Source of the DNA: Corylus avellana | Lineage: Eukaryota > Streptophyta > Magnoliopsida > Fagales > Betulaceae | Assembly (NCBI RefSeq): GCF_901000735.1 | Contig: NC_081544.1 | Location: 33,431,235-33,495,234, forward strand | Direction of reading: 5' to 3' | Length of the DNA: 64,000 nt | Shown: piece after piece, positions 1-11,016 of the stretch | Numbering within the stretch: the stretch's first letter is position 1 | Layout of the letters: every line of letters begins with the position of its first letter | Program-made: the position numbers and the translations under genes | Notes under the pieces: model-generated | The model's database searches: none | Told to the model about the DNA's origin: nothing | The model's input: only the letters and a program-made list of their open reading frames with translations

Positions 1-3000
1 TCAAGGTATATCATTTAACAACTCAATTTTATAAATTCTACCAAGGTTTCTTTACCAAATTAACTTAGCATGGCTTATTATTTGAATGACTGGACCTTGT
101 ACAGTAGCATAACCCCTTTTTTAGCTTATGCTCATTATCTGATTGAGACAGTTCAAATTTCATGGCTCATCTCCTTGTAGCGTTTTCATCATAATTGTGC
201 TGGAAAGGAGGTGCTTTATAACTTAAGGACATATTGGTTAGCCATGTTAGTATCTGGCTGGTGTATATTTGGTATATGGAACAATTTTCTGATGCTAAAA
301 TCCTTTAGTTCAATGCAGCTCTCCACCATTCAATACCTATGATGAAGCTAATCTTGATTCACTCTTGTTCTGTCACGTATCTTGCACTGTGTTATAACCT
401 AAGAATATATTGAATATGTTTTATAGCTTTGGATGTCAATGTGGAACCTGTCTACCGGAGAATTTTGTTTTACCAATTTTTACTAGTGGTTGAAAAAATC
501 TGATTTTGAACCACATAGGTCATTTTGGTGGCTTTGGGTTCATTGTTTACACTATTAGGATTTAAACCCAATTCATACCTGCCATTAGCACCCTAAAGTA
601 TTTATCAGACTGTGAGTATGTAAGAAACCTATAGGTGATGATGTATACGTGTTATGTGGAAGATTTCATGAAAATTTCCTTGCTGAAAACAACTTGTCAA
701 AGTTGAAGTTAATTGTTTCTAATTATTGTAAAAAATGAGCTACTGGTCTGATAGGGATCTGATAGTTGGCGGTTTTCAATGCATCTGGATCCCATCTATA
801 CATCTCCTGACACAAGAATTTTAAGCTAATGAAACAATTTGAATTAGAAAAAAGGAACCAGAATTTTCCTCCTTTTTTTTTTCCCCCCACCTTGTAAACG
901 CTCATGTTTATGTTACTCAAATGCTGTCTGATTCAACCATAACATTCTTGACATACCCATTTTTTTTTTCCCTTTATAAGTTTCTTTTGCTTTGTGGTGG
1001 CTTCAACCATTCAAGGAAAATGCTGTTAGTTCTTTTTTCCCAAGAGAGAGTTCATGTTACAATTCAAGTACAAATAGGTATCTTTTAATATGCTAAGATT
1101 ATGACTTGTTTAGAATATATCTAATGGTTCTCAAGTGTCATATCCTAATTAATGTTAATAGCTGAATACACTGCCCCTGTGGTCTTGTGCGTTTGGTGGT
1201 AACTTTTGAGGCTTTGGAGAAAAGATAGAGAGCATGAGCTTCAATTGTGACAAATGAATAAACTTTCCTTTTCTATATTCTGGCTAATGCCATTTCGTGA
1301 ACACCTGCATTTCTAATGGATATTTACATTTCTGTAGATTGCTTTCACGTCTGTGGTTTATCCAGCTTTGGTTCTTGCATATATGGGGCAAGCAGCCTAT
1401 CTATCTAAGCATCATTTTAGTGAGAAGGATTACCATTTTGGATTTTATGTGTCTGTACCCGGTAGGTACCTTCTCACTTGTTCTCCATGAAGGTATATAA
1501 TTTGGATTACAGGCAGGTTCTCAGCTAATAAGAAATACCCCATGCTTATTCTTCCAGGGAAGTTAAGAATTCCTGTTCTAGTAATAGCCATACTTGCTGC
1601 AGTGGTGGGAAGCCAGGCCATCATCACTGGAACTTTCTCGATCATTAAACAATGCTCTGCTCTGAATTGCTTCCCAAAAGTGAAAATAGTTCACACATCA
1701 TCCAAAGTCCATGGTCAGATTTATATACCTGAGGTCAACTGGATCTTGATGCTGTTATGCATGGCTGTTACTATTGGTTTCAGAGACACAAAGCGCATGG
1801 GTAATGCATCAGGTATGACAATAATTGTAAGTTGAACTCAGCATATATCCTTTTCTAGAAAAGGTTTTCCCAGAGGATTGGCTTATATGGAAATGAATTT
1901 CACTATCCCAGCATTTAGAATAAAAAATTCTGAGATTTTTCATTAATATTTTTCAAGATTGTCAAAAGAGCAATTGTGCTTTGTTTGGAATAATGTTTGG
2001 TATTCCGCCTTGTCTTTTGCTTCTTTCAGCTGACACCCTTACCCTGATGCTTTCCACGGAACAGGTTTGGCAGTTATCACCGTCATGTTAGTCACCACCT
2101 GCCTAATGTCTCTTGTTATCGTCCTGTGCTGGCATCAGAGTGTCTTTCTTGCAATTTGCTTCATATTCTTTTTTGGAACAATCGAAGCTCTCTACTTCTC
2201 GGCTGCGCTCATCAAGTTCCTCGAAGGAGCCTGGGTCCCTGTTGCCCTTTCATTAATCTTCATGATCGTCATGCATGTTTGGCACTATGGCACACTCAAG
2301 AAGTACGAGTTTGATGTGCAAAACAAGGTCTCTGTCGACTGGCTACTCAGCCTGGGTCCCAGCCTAGGCATCGTACGAGTCCAAGGCATTGGCCTCATAC
2401 ATACTGAGCTTGTCTCTGGAATCCCGGCAATCTTTTCGCACTTTGTCACCAACCTTCCTGCCTTCCACCAGGTCCTAGTGTTTCTCTGCATCAAATATGT
2501 CCAAGTCCCACATGTTAAACCTAAGGAACGGTTTCTAATTGGGCACATTGGCCCCAGGGAGTACAGGCTCTACAGGTGCATCGTACGATATGGATATCGT
2601 GACGTTCACAAGGATGATGTTGAGTTTGAGAAGGATCTTGTATGTAGTATAGCAGAATTCATACGCTTCGGGAGCATTGGAGCCGATCGAACAATTGAAG
2701 ATTTAAGCGGAGCAATTGAAGATTTACGGAAGGATGACGACAAAATGACTGTGGTTGGGACCTGTTCTACCCATGCAAATGGAATTCAAATTGACGAGGA
2801 CGATATTAGCAATGCAGAGTCAGTAGGCACATCAGAACTTAGAGAGATAAAGTCGCCACCCATGATCCGATCAAGAAAAAGGGTAAGGTTTCTCGTGCCT
2901 GAGAGCCCGAAGATAGACACAATTGCAAGGGAGGAATTGCAGGAGCTGATGGAAGCTAGGGAATCTGGGATAGCTTACATACTGGGGCACTCACACATGA

Positions 3001-3146
3001 AAGCAAAGCAAGGCTCTAGCATGCTGAAGAAGCTTGTAATCAACTATGGCTATGAATTCCTTCGGCGGAATAGCCGGACAACCACTTACGCATTCACTCT
3101 ACCCCATGCGTCTACTTTGGAGGTGGGGATGGTCTACCATGTTTGA
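1..3146 (+). CDS. KUP6: KT/HAK/KUP potassium transporter, 3' part (KUP6/KUP8 clade)
   Basis: Exons are 1-5 (last five bases of an exon), 1338-1461, 1558-1812 and 2065-3146, all with GT-AG junctions and one continuous frame of about 488 residues. This is the C-terminal ~60% of a family whose members are about 780 aa. The protein moves K+ across the plasma membrane or tonoplast. Family signatures are visible: [20 protein letters not shown], then [74 protein letters not shown], the cytosolic tail with [16 protein letters not shown], and the carboxy end [14 protein letters not shown]. The tail and C-terminus place it with KUP6/KUP8 rather than HAK5. The first five bases, TCAAG followed by GTATAT, fit the conserved Ile-Lys codons that precede IAFTSVVYP. 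The first intron seen is 1.33 kb. The residue created across the 1461/1558 junction is Gly, where relatives normally have Glu. The choice of KUP6 over KUP8 is inference. Confidence 0.95.
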
Positions 3147-4447
3147 TCATACTTCCTTAGAATCATATTTTGTCATGTACATGTTGTAATCATATGCAAC
3201 AGTGAAAGACCACCACCTTTGTATGGTGAATGAAAAGACCTTACACATTACACACAGTTCAGTCATTTTGCACGGCACAGGTCTTGGCCACCCCAAACCT
3301 TATTTTTCGTTCTTTTTCGGCTTTGTGAAATATGGAACCGCCTTGAAGTCCTTCCTGTTGACCCACATTCCATCGTCTTATAGCAAGAAATACATGAAGG
3401 TGCTTTTCAAATGGAGCGATAGTTTTCATTTTGCTAATAACATTTCCAAAAGGCAAAGAAATGAAAATGCTAACTTTTTGTACGGCCTATCAACTATGAT
3501 GGCCTTAGCGAAACGGCATTATGGGCTTCCTCTCATAAGTCAAAAAGCTCTCTTTTGAGCCAATGATAGTATAAAGCCTTGAAGGCCCAGAGCCAGAGGC
3601 CCACAGAAGAAATTAGTGGGCCTGTTGATATCTTAAGGTAGGGCGAAGTTGTGGTATAGCAACGTGTACCATAAATCCATAATATGTTTCTTTTCTCCTC
3701 AAGCCAAGAAAAGAATCCACATAATCATCAAAAAAACATTCTCAACTTTGCGGGTGTCATAGATTTCATTTGAAAATAATGCACATGATTGCTTCAACCA
3801 GAAACATTTGACTAATGAAAAACATTTTTCTAAACTCAAGTTTTGCAGCGAAGTTTCTGATCTCCCTTCCTTTCTATCTTTCTTTCTTAATTTTTTTAAT
3901 AATTGGACCTGGCTCTCTTCATTTATCAAATTCTTGAAAGAGAGAGAGAAGAAGAAAAAACCAAAAAACAAAATGGTGAAAAGTTGAGAATTAACACATC
4001 ATAATTACTTGTGATTAACGAGAGTTAACTTAAGCTTAATTAACACCTTAATACAATAAATTAAAAATATTACTTTAATTAATCTAAAAGTTTAAGTTAA
4101 TGGGTTTAAATCCAATAATATCACATCAATCATTTATTTCTCTCACTATCATCTGATATATGATTTAACCAATTATACCATATTCATAAATCTTTCAACA
4201 ATAAGAAAAGCAAATGATTAAAAGTCATTTAAAAAGCTATTCAATCCAATCAAACCAATGTCTAAATTCAAATTGAGTTAGTATTGCAAGTTCTTTTCTT
4301 CCACCAAACTCCAAAAAAACATAAAGAAATATGCCGGGTATGTTTATTAATGTGTTTTGTGAGTGTTTTTTTCTTCTTCTTATATTTAAAAACAAGAAAA
4401 GTGCTTAAATATAACATAAAAGGTAAAAACTGTTTTTTGATATTTTG
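3147..4447. other. KUP 3' UTR and AT-rich intergenic DNA
   Basis: No gene is recognised here. The proximal ~400 bases are probably the 3' UTR of the potassium transporter. The open frame at 3202-3558 has no recognisable domain and looks like chance. The rest is AT-rich. Confidence 0.5.
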
Positions 4448-4689
4448 ATTGTTTTCTTTTAACGCACTTCTACAGAATAAACCCCGAATACCCCTAATCG
4501 CTAACAAACCACAAGTATCACCTAAATTGGAACTCGAACACAAGACTTTAAGGTATAACACCATAAAATTTGAATTGTTTCCTTTCAACCCACTTCTACA
4601 TAATAAATCCCAAATACTCCTAATCTAGCACAAACCACAAGTATCACCTAAATCGGAACTCGTACACATGACTTTAACATATAACACCA
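4448..4689. repeat. Two-copy tandem duplication of a ~116-bp unit
   Basis: Bases 4448-4563 and 4574-4689 are diverged direct copies separated by 10 bp. Both contain the landmarks CAAACCACAAGTATCACCTA and TATAACACCA at the same offset. No coding potential is seen. Confidence 0.8.
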
Positions 4690-5474
4690 GGTTTCCATTT
4701 GCTAATTTTTTTTTTGTTTTGTGAAGAAGAAAAAAACAAAGTACAGAGAAGAAACTTGAAAAGGCAAAGCATCGAGCCTGATAAAATTAAAGTAGTTGCA
4801 TTCAGTGCATTGTAGTTTTGTGGAAGAATACAGTGTTTCTTGTAATGCCTTTTTTGCTTAGTGCCGCCCACAGCACCCAAAAAAATGAATTATCTCTCTT
4901 TATTGCTCTCTCTCTCTCTCTCTCCCCTTTCCTTTCATCTACAGGCAGCTCAAGGGGCAGTGAGATCTGCATTTGGTCGCCAATGTATTACTTCTTTTCT
5001 CCACTTCCCAAATCAAAAGTATTATATAATTAGTTTCCTAATCAAGTGGACAAAGGGATCCAACCATCCCCATGTCAAATTAGCCGACCACGGCAATCCG
5101 CACTTTACATATATTTTGCATTTAAAATAAAGTCAATGGAACAAATATGGTCGCCGAAACCACCATCAATGGAGTTTCGGGCACTCCAAAGCGGCTACAC
5201 GGGTGGTTAAATTACTTAAAGCTCATTGAGGTGGTTCTGCCACTTTCATTTTATACTTGTAATTCACATCAATATTATTTAATAATAGTTCGAAGCATAT
5301 AAATTTAAACTTAAGGAGCGATTTAATAAACATGGTAACTGAAGATTCATGGCCAAAGGGATATCCAAGAATCCATCTTCGTTATTTTGATTGATCCATT
5401 CCATGGACGAAGGCAACAGTTTTGTGTATGAGAAGCAATGACATTAATTAATCATGTATTATTGAACCTGTGTT
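4690..5474. other. Intergenic DNA, no gene seen
   Basis: Contains a CT-rich microsatellite near 4900-4925. The open frames at 4818-5130 overlap this low-complexity run and show no domain. Confidence 0.5.
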
Positions 5475-5555
5475 ATTCTCATTTTGGTTGCATTCACCAA
5501 CATTTAATAATATATAAAATAATTAAATGTTGGTGAAGGCAATTAAAATGAGAAT
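5475..5555. repeat. Near-perfect 34-bp inverted repeat (foldback hairpin)
   Basis: The left arm 5475-5508 and right arm 5522-5555 are reverse complements with about three mismatches, separated by a 13-base AT loop. The core is CACCAACATTTAAT against ATTAAATGTTGGTG. It could be a compact foldback MITE or a small-RNA-type hairpin. The sequence does not decide between them. Confidence 0.8.
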
Positions 5556-5954
5556 TCTCACGTATGCTTGATTAGTATTAGTTACCTTAGATTTTTATTG
5601 ATGTCCTGGTAGGGTTGGGTCAGGCTATGGTTCAGTTGAACTTGAGGAAGCGCTTGTGGCTCCTACCGTCTAAGCATTTCCTATGCAACTCCCAGCAAGT
5701 AGGTGTTACTATGGTTACACTCAGGTGGGATAGCCACAATTTGTTTTCTCGGTCTATCCTTTCTGCTCAAAAAATAATAATAATATAAAATAAATATGAC
5801 ACGTCATAAATGGGCTAATGGAGAGAAATTTGAGTTGGTGGATACAATAACAAGAAGAATTTGGGTTTACAGGGAATACAATAGTCTTTTGAATCAATGG
5901 AAGGGTTTTCAACAAAGTATGAGGAATCATAATATCATATCGAACAAAATCGAG

Positions 5955-6478
5955 CTATGGTGACTCCAAAATGGAAATGACCTCCTTGTAGAGAGATAGA
6001 GGTGAATTGGGGCAAGAAAGTAGACAAATCAAAAGAGAAAATGGGAGTGGGTGCAATCATTAGATAATATAAGGGAAATGTGTTGACATTTATTCGTTAC
6101 TCAGAACCTTATATATTTAGCCCAACAGTAGCCGAAGCTTTTGGCTTTTGCAACTTGGCAAGTAGTGGAGCTCAGTAGAAATTTGGTTCTTCAACATGAC
6201 ATAATTGAGCGAGATGCACTAGAAGTAGAACATGCATCGTGGAACGAAGGACGTTGTTGGAGCTGATACAGGCAATTAATTGATGATGCAAAGACACTGC
6301 TAAATAATTTTCAATCATAGTGTGTGGGGCATGTCAAAGGGGGAAGCATACTTTGTAGCTCATTGCTTAGCGAATGCAGCCATTTTTGTAGCAAGTTTAG
6401 ATGAAAGATTATGATGTATTTATCTATGATATTGTACTTGCTGAGCAATTTGTTTCACTGTTATTTTTAATAAAAGTC
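5955..6478 (+). pseudogene. Decayed LINE RNase H domain fragment
   Basis: A broken reading frame carries the hallmarks of the RNase H (RVT_3-type) domain found at the 3' end of plant L1-like LINEs. In order these are KWK, a stop and PP; EVNWGKKVDK; KMGVGAIIR followed by a stop; KGN; SPTVAEAFGF; then, after frame breaks, IERDALEVEHA, QLIDDAKTLLNNFQS, CVGHVK and finally VLAEQFVSLLF. The first catalytic Asp (usual NWDAA) is Gly here, while the AEA Glu and the ERDA Asp remain. Several in-frame stops and frameshifts make it non-functional. An AATAAA-like motif near 6470 could be its 3' end. The LINE family assignment rests on motif order and was not checked by a search. Confidence 0.75.
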
Positions 6479-7620
6479 TGAAAGCTTCACCTTACAAAAA
6501 TGTAATTATTAGGCATGGTAATATCATTTGTATGTGAGGTGTGATTGAAATGTATGCACATGGTACAACCACATAGGATTGAGGTTTCTGCAATTCATAG
6601 GACCCAGGTTGCTCATTCAGAATAAATGGTATAGATTTGACCATGCAAACCTTTAAGGAGAAAACAAGGAGCAAAGTAAGTAAAGGGATGACTAGACTAC
6701 CCTATGAGGTGGTCACTGGTCAGCTACGTTAATGACTTACGAAAAGCGTTACTCACATTTATAATGTTACTCTAAATAACTAGTTAATTTACAATTTAAA
6801 TTACATGTAATTACTCAGTATAATCTAACAATGAATCACGGTTGAACTTAACACCTATAAATATTTTTATAGTCCATTCATTCAATATTGACAATCCACT
6901 CATCAGATGTGGAACGATTTTTTTAGAGTGACCCAACCACTTCATTAAGGAGCGATCAACCATTGTATTACCATTTGATGGACTAAGATCATCTCCAGTT
7001 CATTTGATGTGAGTAATATTTGTGTCTTTTCATTTTTTTAGGGTATAAAAATACTCTTCCAAAATAATTAACTAAATATTTTTTCAGTTCATTTAAACTT
7101 GGAATGATTCTAAGAGTGGTCAACAATCCTATATCATGTGTAATTAAAATGAACCAATCACTCATAAGAGGGCTTTTAACTTCTCACGTTTTGAGTGTGG
7201 TTGACACCCAGTCGGATAGTCGACCACCCATTAATTTTTATTGCTTAGATGGTTAGATTTAGATTATTTAGTTTGACAGAATGGTTTGAATTTTGAAATT
7301 TGAAGAATCTCAATCCAGTCGTTTAAGGCACTGAAAAGAATATTCCTATTTAGCAATGCCCATTCTCCATTTTGGCACAAGAGGTTGGCTTGGACACGTT
7401 ATCAATGAGTCAATGACACATAGATCCCCACCTCCTCATTCTTCATTCGGATGGATCACAAACTTTCAACTCTATTCATTATTAAGGAATAAATGCTAAA
7501 TACTACAATTTTATTTTATTAAATTATTGTAGTAATATTTATTAATCTTTTGATTTTCATTGGTGTGCAGTATTTACTATTTAGCATTTTGCTAGTTTTT
7601 TTTGTTTTTGTTTGTTTTTA
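6479..7620. other. Intergenic DNA, no gene seen
   Basis: AT-rich with no coding signal. The short open frame on the minus strand at 6492-6674 has no recognisable motif. Confidence 0.5.
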
Positions 7621-7975
7621 AGTCCATTTAACTCCTTCAAACTACCACCACAATAATAATATACCTCTCAAACTATCAATTACGACAATTTACCTATAAA
7701 ACTATTAAAATAATAACAATGTATTCCTCAATGCTCGCAAAATAATGAAAGTACCCCTATATAATTTTCAATAAGACAAAAATATACTTAAAATTTGAAA
7801 ATAAATAAATAAATTTTAGTATTTTGTTTTATTTTAGTAAGGGTAATTTCATCATTTTATTAAAATTAGTGGTACATTGTTATTGTTTTGGTAGTTTGGG
7901 GGGTAAATTATCAAAATTAATACTTTGAGAGGTAAATTGTCATTTGGATAGTAGTTTGAGAGGATTAAGTGGACT
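7621..7975. mobile_element. MITE with ~25-bp terminal inverted repeats and TTA flanks
   Basis: The left end AGTCCATTTAACTCCTTCAA and the reverse complement of the right end AGTCCACTTAATCCTCTCAA match over about 25 bases. The inner halves are also loosely symmetrical (CAATTTACC... against ...GGTAAATTG). The element is flanked by TTA at 7618-7620 and 7976-7978, a 3-bp duplication of the kind made by PIF/Harbinger (Tourist-like) elements. It carries no ORF. The superfamily assignment is inference. Confidence 0.7.
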
Positions 7976-8338
7976 TTACTTTTTCTTTTCTTTTTTAATA
8001 ATGCTAGAAAGATGATTAGAGTTTTTTTTTTTTTTTAATATCCTCATAAATGTTATAAAATTTTTAAAATTACCAATAAATTAAAATTTAATAATTTTAA
8101 AAATTAAGTCACATTGAAAAGATACAATAAAGACTCTAATTGTTCTTTTAGCATTATTCATGTTTTTTATATTTTTTATTAAATTTGTGGAGCGTTGTGA
8201 TTGGTAGAGAAGCGTGCCCCATTGACTAACCAAACAAATATCACACCGTGAAAGATACGTTTGGAACATTCTATTAGGTATGTGGGTCCCACTCATTGCT
8301 TTTGGATAAGAACGAACCCCAATTCACCAATTGCTCTA
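7976..8338. other. Intergenic DNA, no gene seen
   Basis: AT-rich run changing gradually to more GC-rich sequence after about 8180. The minus-strand frame 8081-8296 has no recognisable motif. Confidence 0.4.
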
Positions 8339-8438
8339 TTCACAACCCCGGCGAACGCGGCAAAAAGATAAACCTGGGACCCACTGGCCGGTCTTTCTCC
8401 TGTGAATTGATAGAGTTTATCCAACATATTTTCTCTCT

Positions 8439-8563
8439 CACGTGATAACCACGTGCTGCGAGCTACGGCTCACCGTCATTAGCTGTCGGGGCTCTCTGAC
8501 GTGGACGCGAATGGGCCCACGCATCAGGACGTCGTGTGGTGAAACGAGAAAGTGGTACACGTG
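8439..8563. promoter_or_regulatory. Cluster of five ACGT-core motifs (G-box/ABRE-like) without an adjacent gene
   Basis: CACGTG occurs at 8439-8444, 8450-8455 and 8558-8563, GACGTGG at 8498-8504 and GACGTC at 8528-8533. They lie in a locally GC-richer patch (about 8340-8720) inside AT-rich DNA. Such cores bind bZIP and bHLH factors in plant promoters. No coding start is recognisable within several kilobases on either strand, so this may be a relic promoter or a distal element. Confidence 0.45.
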
Positions 8564-8719
8564 TTAAACGCACTCCGTACTGGGGAGGTCGTTGGGACGA
8601 GGAAAATGGTGGGAGGAAGAGAAAGTGAAATCCTTGTCCCCGTTGATTTTATCCACTTTTTGGGAGTGTCGATAGAAAACAAGGCCCTCTGTTCCATCGA
8701 ATCACTCCCATGCCATTAC

Positions 8720-9221
8720 TGGTAGTGATTTTTCCTGACCCTGCAATTTGATTAAATTTAGAGGACTATTAATAATGAAATAATCAGGGTTACATTTAAA
8801 CTTCAACTGATAAATTATGGTTGATTTTGCAATTTTTTGGGTGTTAAAAAAAGGCTAAAGGGAAAACTATTCCGCTTTAGACTTCTATTGAACGGTAAGA
8901 TTCAAAAGTTATCAATTTATTCCATAAGCCTAAAAACCTTTTAATTGGTCTAAATTAGAAATTGTGCTTTTTCCTAACCTATTTGGTTATACCTTCTTTG
9001 ACCATCATACATAACCGCCTTTTTTGGCCGTCCATTCTCTTGGTTTTTGTACCAAGAAATTATACACTCGCATCATTTATTTGTTGTATTGTCTTTTAAT
9101 TTTTATTTACTTGTCCTGTTACGATAGTTTAGAGGCTTTTTGTTTGGGTTACTCGACCCTTTGTTGTAATTTGTTGTTCCGTTTAATGCATTTGCAATAA
9201 ATAAATAAATTACAAATCCCT
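8720..9221. other. Intergenic DNA, no gene seen
   Basis: AT-rich, without a recognised gene or repeat. Confidence 0.5.
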
Positions 9222-9476
9222 CCATGTGATATAAAAAATAATTCAGAGGTCTCGGAGTAAGCTAAAATAACAATGTAATTCCTATAATCAAATTTGATCA
9301 AAATACTTGATTGGTTCTATTAGTGTACCACATTAACACCAATAAAATGATAATATTTGACACTCTTGATAAAAAAATATTTTTAAATATATAATTAAAA
9401 AAAATTTTAAAAAATAATTGTATTCGTCCCCTCCTCCAATGGGAACAAAACCCCATCGATATCTTACACCAAAATG

Positions 9477-9507
<31 letters not shown>

Positions 9508-10437
9508 CCACTTTACTCCCTGAAGTTTCAAGTATTTTTTAATTTGAATTCCAAAGTTTAAAAATTGGTAATGTACCCCTCTAATGTTTCAAAATTTTTT
9601 AATTTAAACCTTTTGTTACTAATTTCCATTAAATTGGACGAAATTTTTTTTTAAAAAAAAAAAAAAAAAACCTGAGGGTAATTACGTAATTTAATAGATT
9701 TCTGTATAATTTGACAAAAATTAGTAACAGAAAGTTTAAATGGAAAATTTTTGAAACATTAGGGGCGTACATTGCCAATTTTTAAACTTTTGGATTCAAA
9801 TTAAAAAACTCATAAAATTTTAAGGTGTAAAATAAATTTTTTTCATATATATATATATACTGAGCCATAACAGTGTGCTGCAATTGCAGATATGCAAGCT
9901 GAAGTATGATCTTTCTTGAGCTTCATGAGCATGCATTCTGTGATGAGCTGCGGAGTCTTAAGTATAATTCTTCATATATAAATAATTACATTTTCTTCAC
10001 TCAATCAACCTCTCACCACACCAACTTTTTCCACACACCGGCAACTCAACTGCATCCCTCCAAAATTCATCTTTCTCTCTTCGCTTAATTACCATACTGT
10101 CCTGCCTCATCCATTGTTCCTTGCACTTAATTGGGTTTTCTCTCAAATGCTGCCGACATATCCCAGCGAATACACAGAAAAATACAGCTCAGATTGTTAA
10201 GATTATCACCAAGCCCATATCTGGTTAGGGGTGGCAGCCAACCCCTTTCTTTTTTATTTTTTAAAATTTTAAAATAGAAATATATTTTGTTTATTAAGAG
10301 TGACATGTATCATCATTTTATTGGGGATATGGTACACTAACGGAATTCGTCAATTATTTTGACATAATTTGACTACATAGATTAAATTGTTATTTTGGCC
10401 TACCCCGACAACCTCTGAATTATTTTTCATACCACAT
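9222..10437. mobile_element. Inverted-repeat pair (~160-bp arms) enclosing a nested MITE
   Basis: Arms at about 9222-9380 and 10288-10437 are reverse complements. TAATTCAGAGG, AAAATAACAA, TTAGTGTACCA and CAATAAAATGAT recur in the same order in the left arm and in the complement of the right arm. The interior holds another MITE (9508-9836) and about 430 bp of unassigned sequence. It may be one non-autonomous element with long terminal inverted repeats (Mutator-like) or two solo copies in opposite orientation. No clear target duplication was found. Confidence 0.6.
9508..9836. mobile_element. Self-complementary MITE, copy 1 of 2 (sits in a TA microsatellite)
   Basis: The left half reads CCACTTTACTCCCTGAAG, then AATGTACCCCTCTAATGTTTC, then GTTACTAATTTCC. 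The right half reads back as GTAACAGAAAGTTTAAA, GAAACATTAGGGGCGTACAT and CCAATTTTTAAA, so the element is nearly palindromic overall. It is flanked by (TA)n at 9481-9507 and 9845-9860. A second copy lies at 37394-37706. Confidence 0.75.
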
Positions 10438-10480
10438 AATGAAATGAGAGTGTAATATGTATTAAAATAATGATTAAGTG

Positions 10481-11008
10481 TAGGGGTGTTCAAACGGGGT
10501 GATTATATCCGCTAACCGCATAGGACGGTTGCCATTAACGATTTTAAGGGTAGGAAAAATCAGTTAATAACTGCTAATCGCATACCCTTATATATATAAT
10601 ATAACATAATATCCAAAACGGTGTCGTTTTGGCCATGCATGACTGTATGTATGTGAAATATAATGTGGTATGTGATGTTTTGGGCTAAGCTTTATTCAAA
10701 AACATTTCATGGCCGAAAAAATAGCATTTTCTTTTCATTTTTTTGGTAACACTTTGGCCAAAAACACTTAAAATAAGCCCCAAAAAAAAAAAAAAAAAAA
10801 AAAAGCCCAATGATAGCCTAAAATACTTAAAAAGCCCAAATGCTCATATAAAAAAAGCTGTTATAAAACTGCCGATTATTAGGTTGAATAACCACTAACT
10901 GCCTTGGCAATTGCAATTGTGGTTATTAAAAATCGATAACTGCCCAAGGTAGTTGCGGTTAGCAGTTATAGCCAATAACCGCTAACCGTAACCGCTTGTG
11001 CAACCTTA
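10481..11008. mobile_element. Non-autonomous hAT-type MITE with perfect 8-bp target-site duplication
   Basis: ATTAAGTG is present immediately before (10473-10480) and after (11009-11016). The termini are TAGGGGTGTTCAAACGG and, from the other end, TAAGGTTGCACAAGCGG, an imperfect inverted repeat of the hAT type. Subterminal GCTAACCGC and GGTTAGC motifs repeat in both orientations, as expected for transposase-binding sites. No transposase ORF is present; an A-rich run lies near 10783-10803. Confidence 0.88.
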
Positions 11009-11016
11009 ATTAAGTG

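Noticed and set aside
2285..2548. Minus-strand frame inside the last KUP exon
   Set aside because: It is antisense to a well-supported coding exon and has no domain.
3202..3558. 118-codon open frame just after the KUP stop
   Set aside because: It has no domain, follows in the probable 3' UTR, and overlaps a minus-strand frame of similar quality.
5600..5785. Possible SINE or retroposon ending in (AAT)n
   Set aside because: There is no convincing box A/box B pair and no flanking duplication; only the AAT-rich tail is suggestive.
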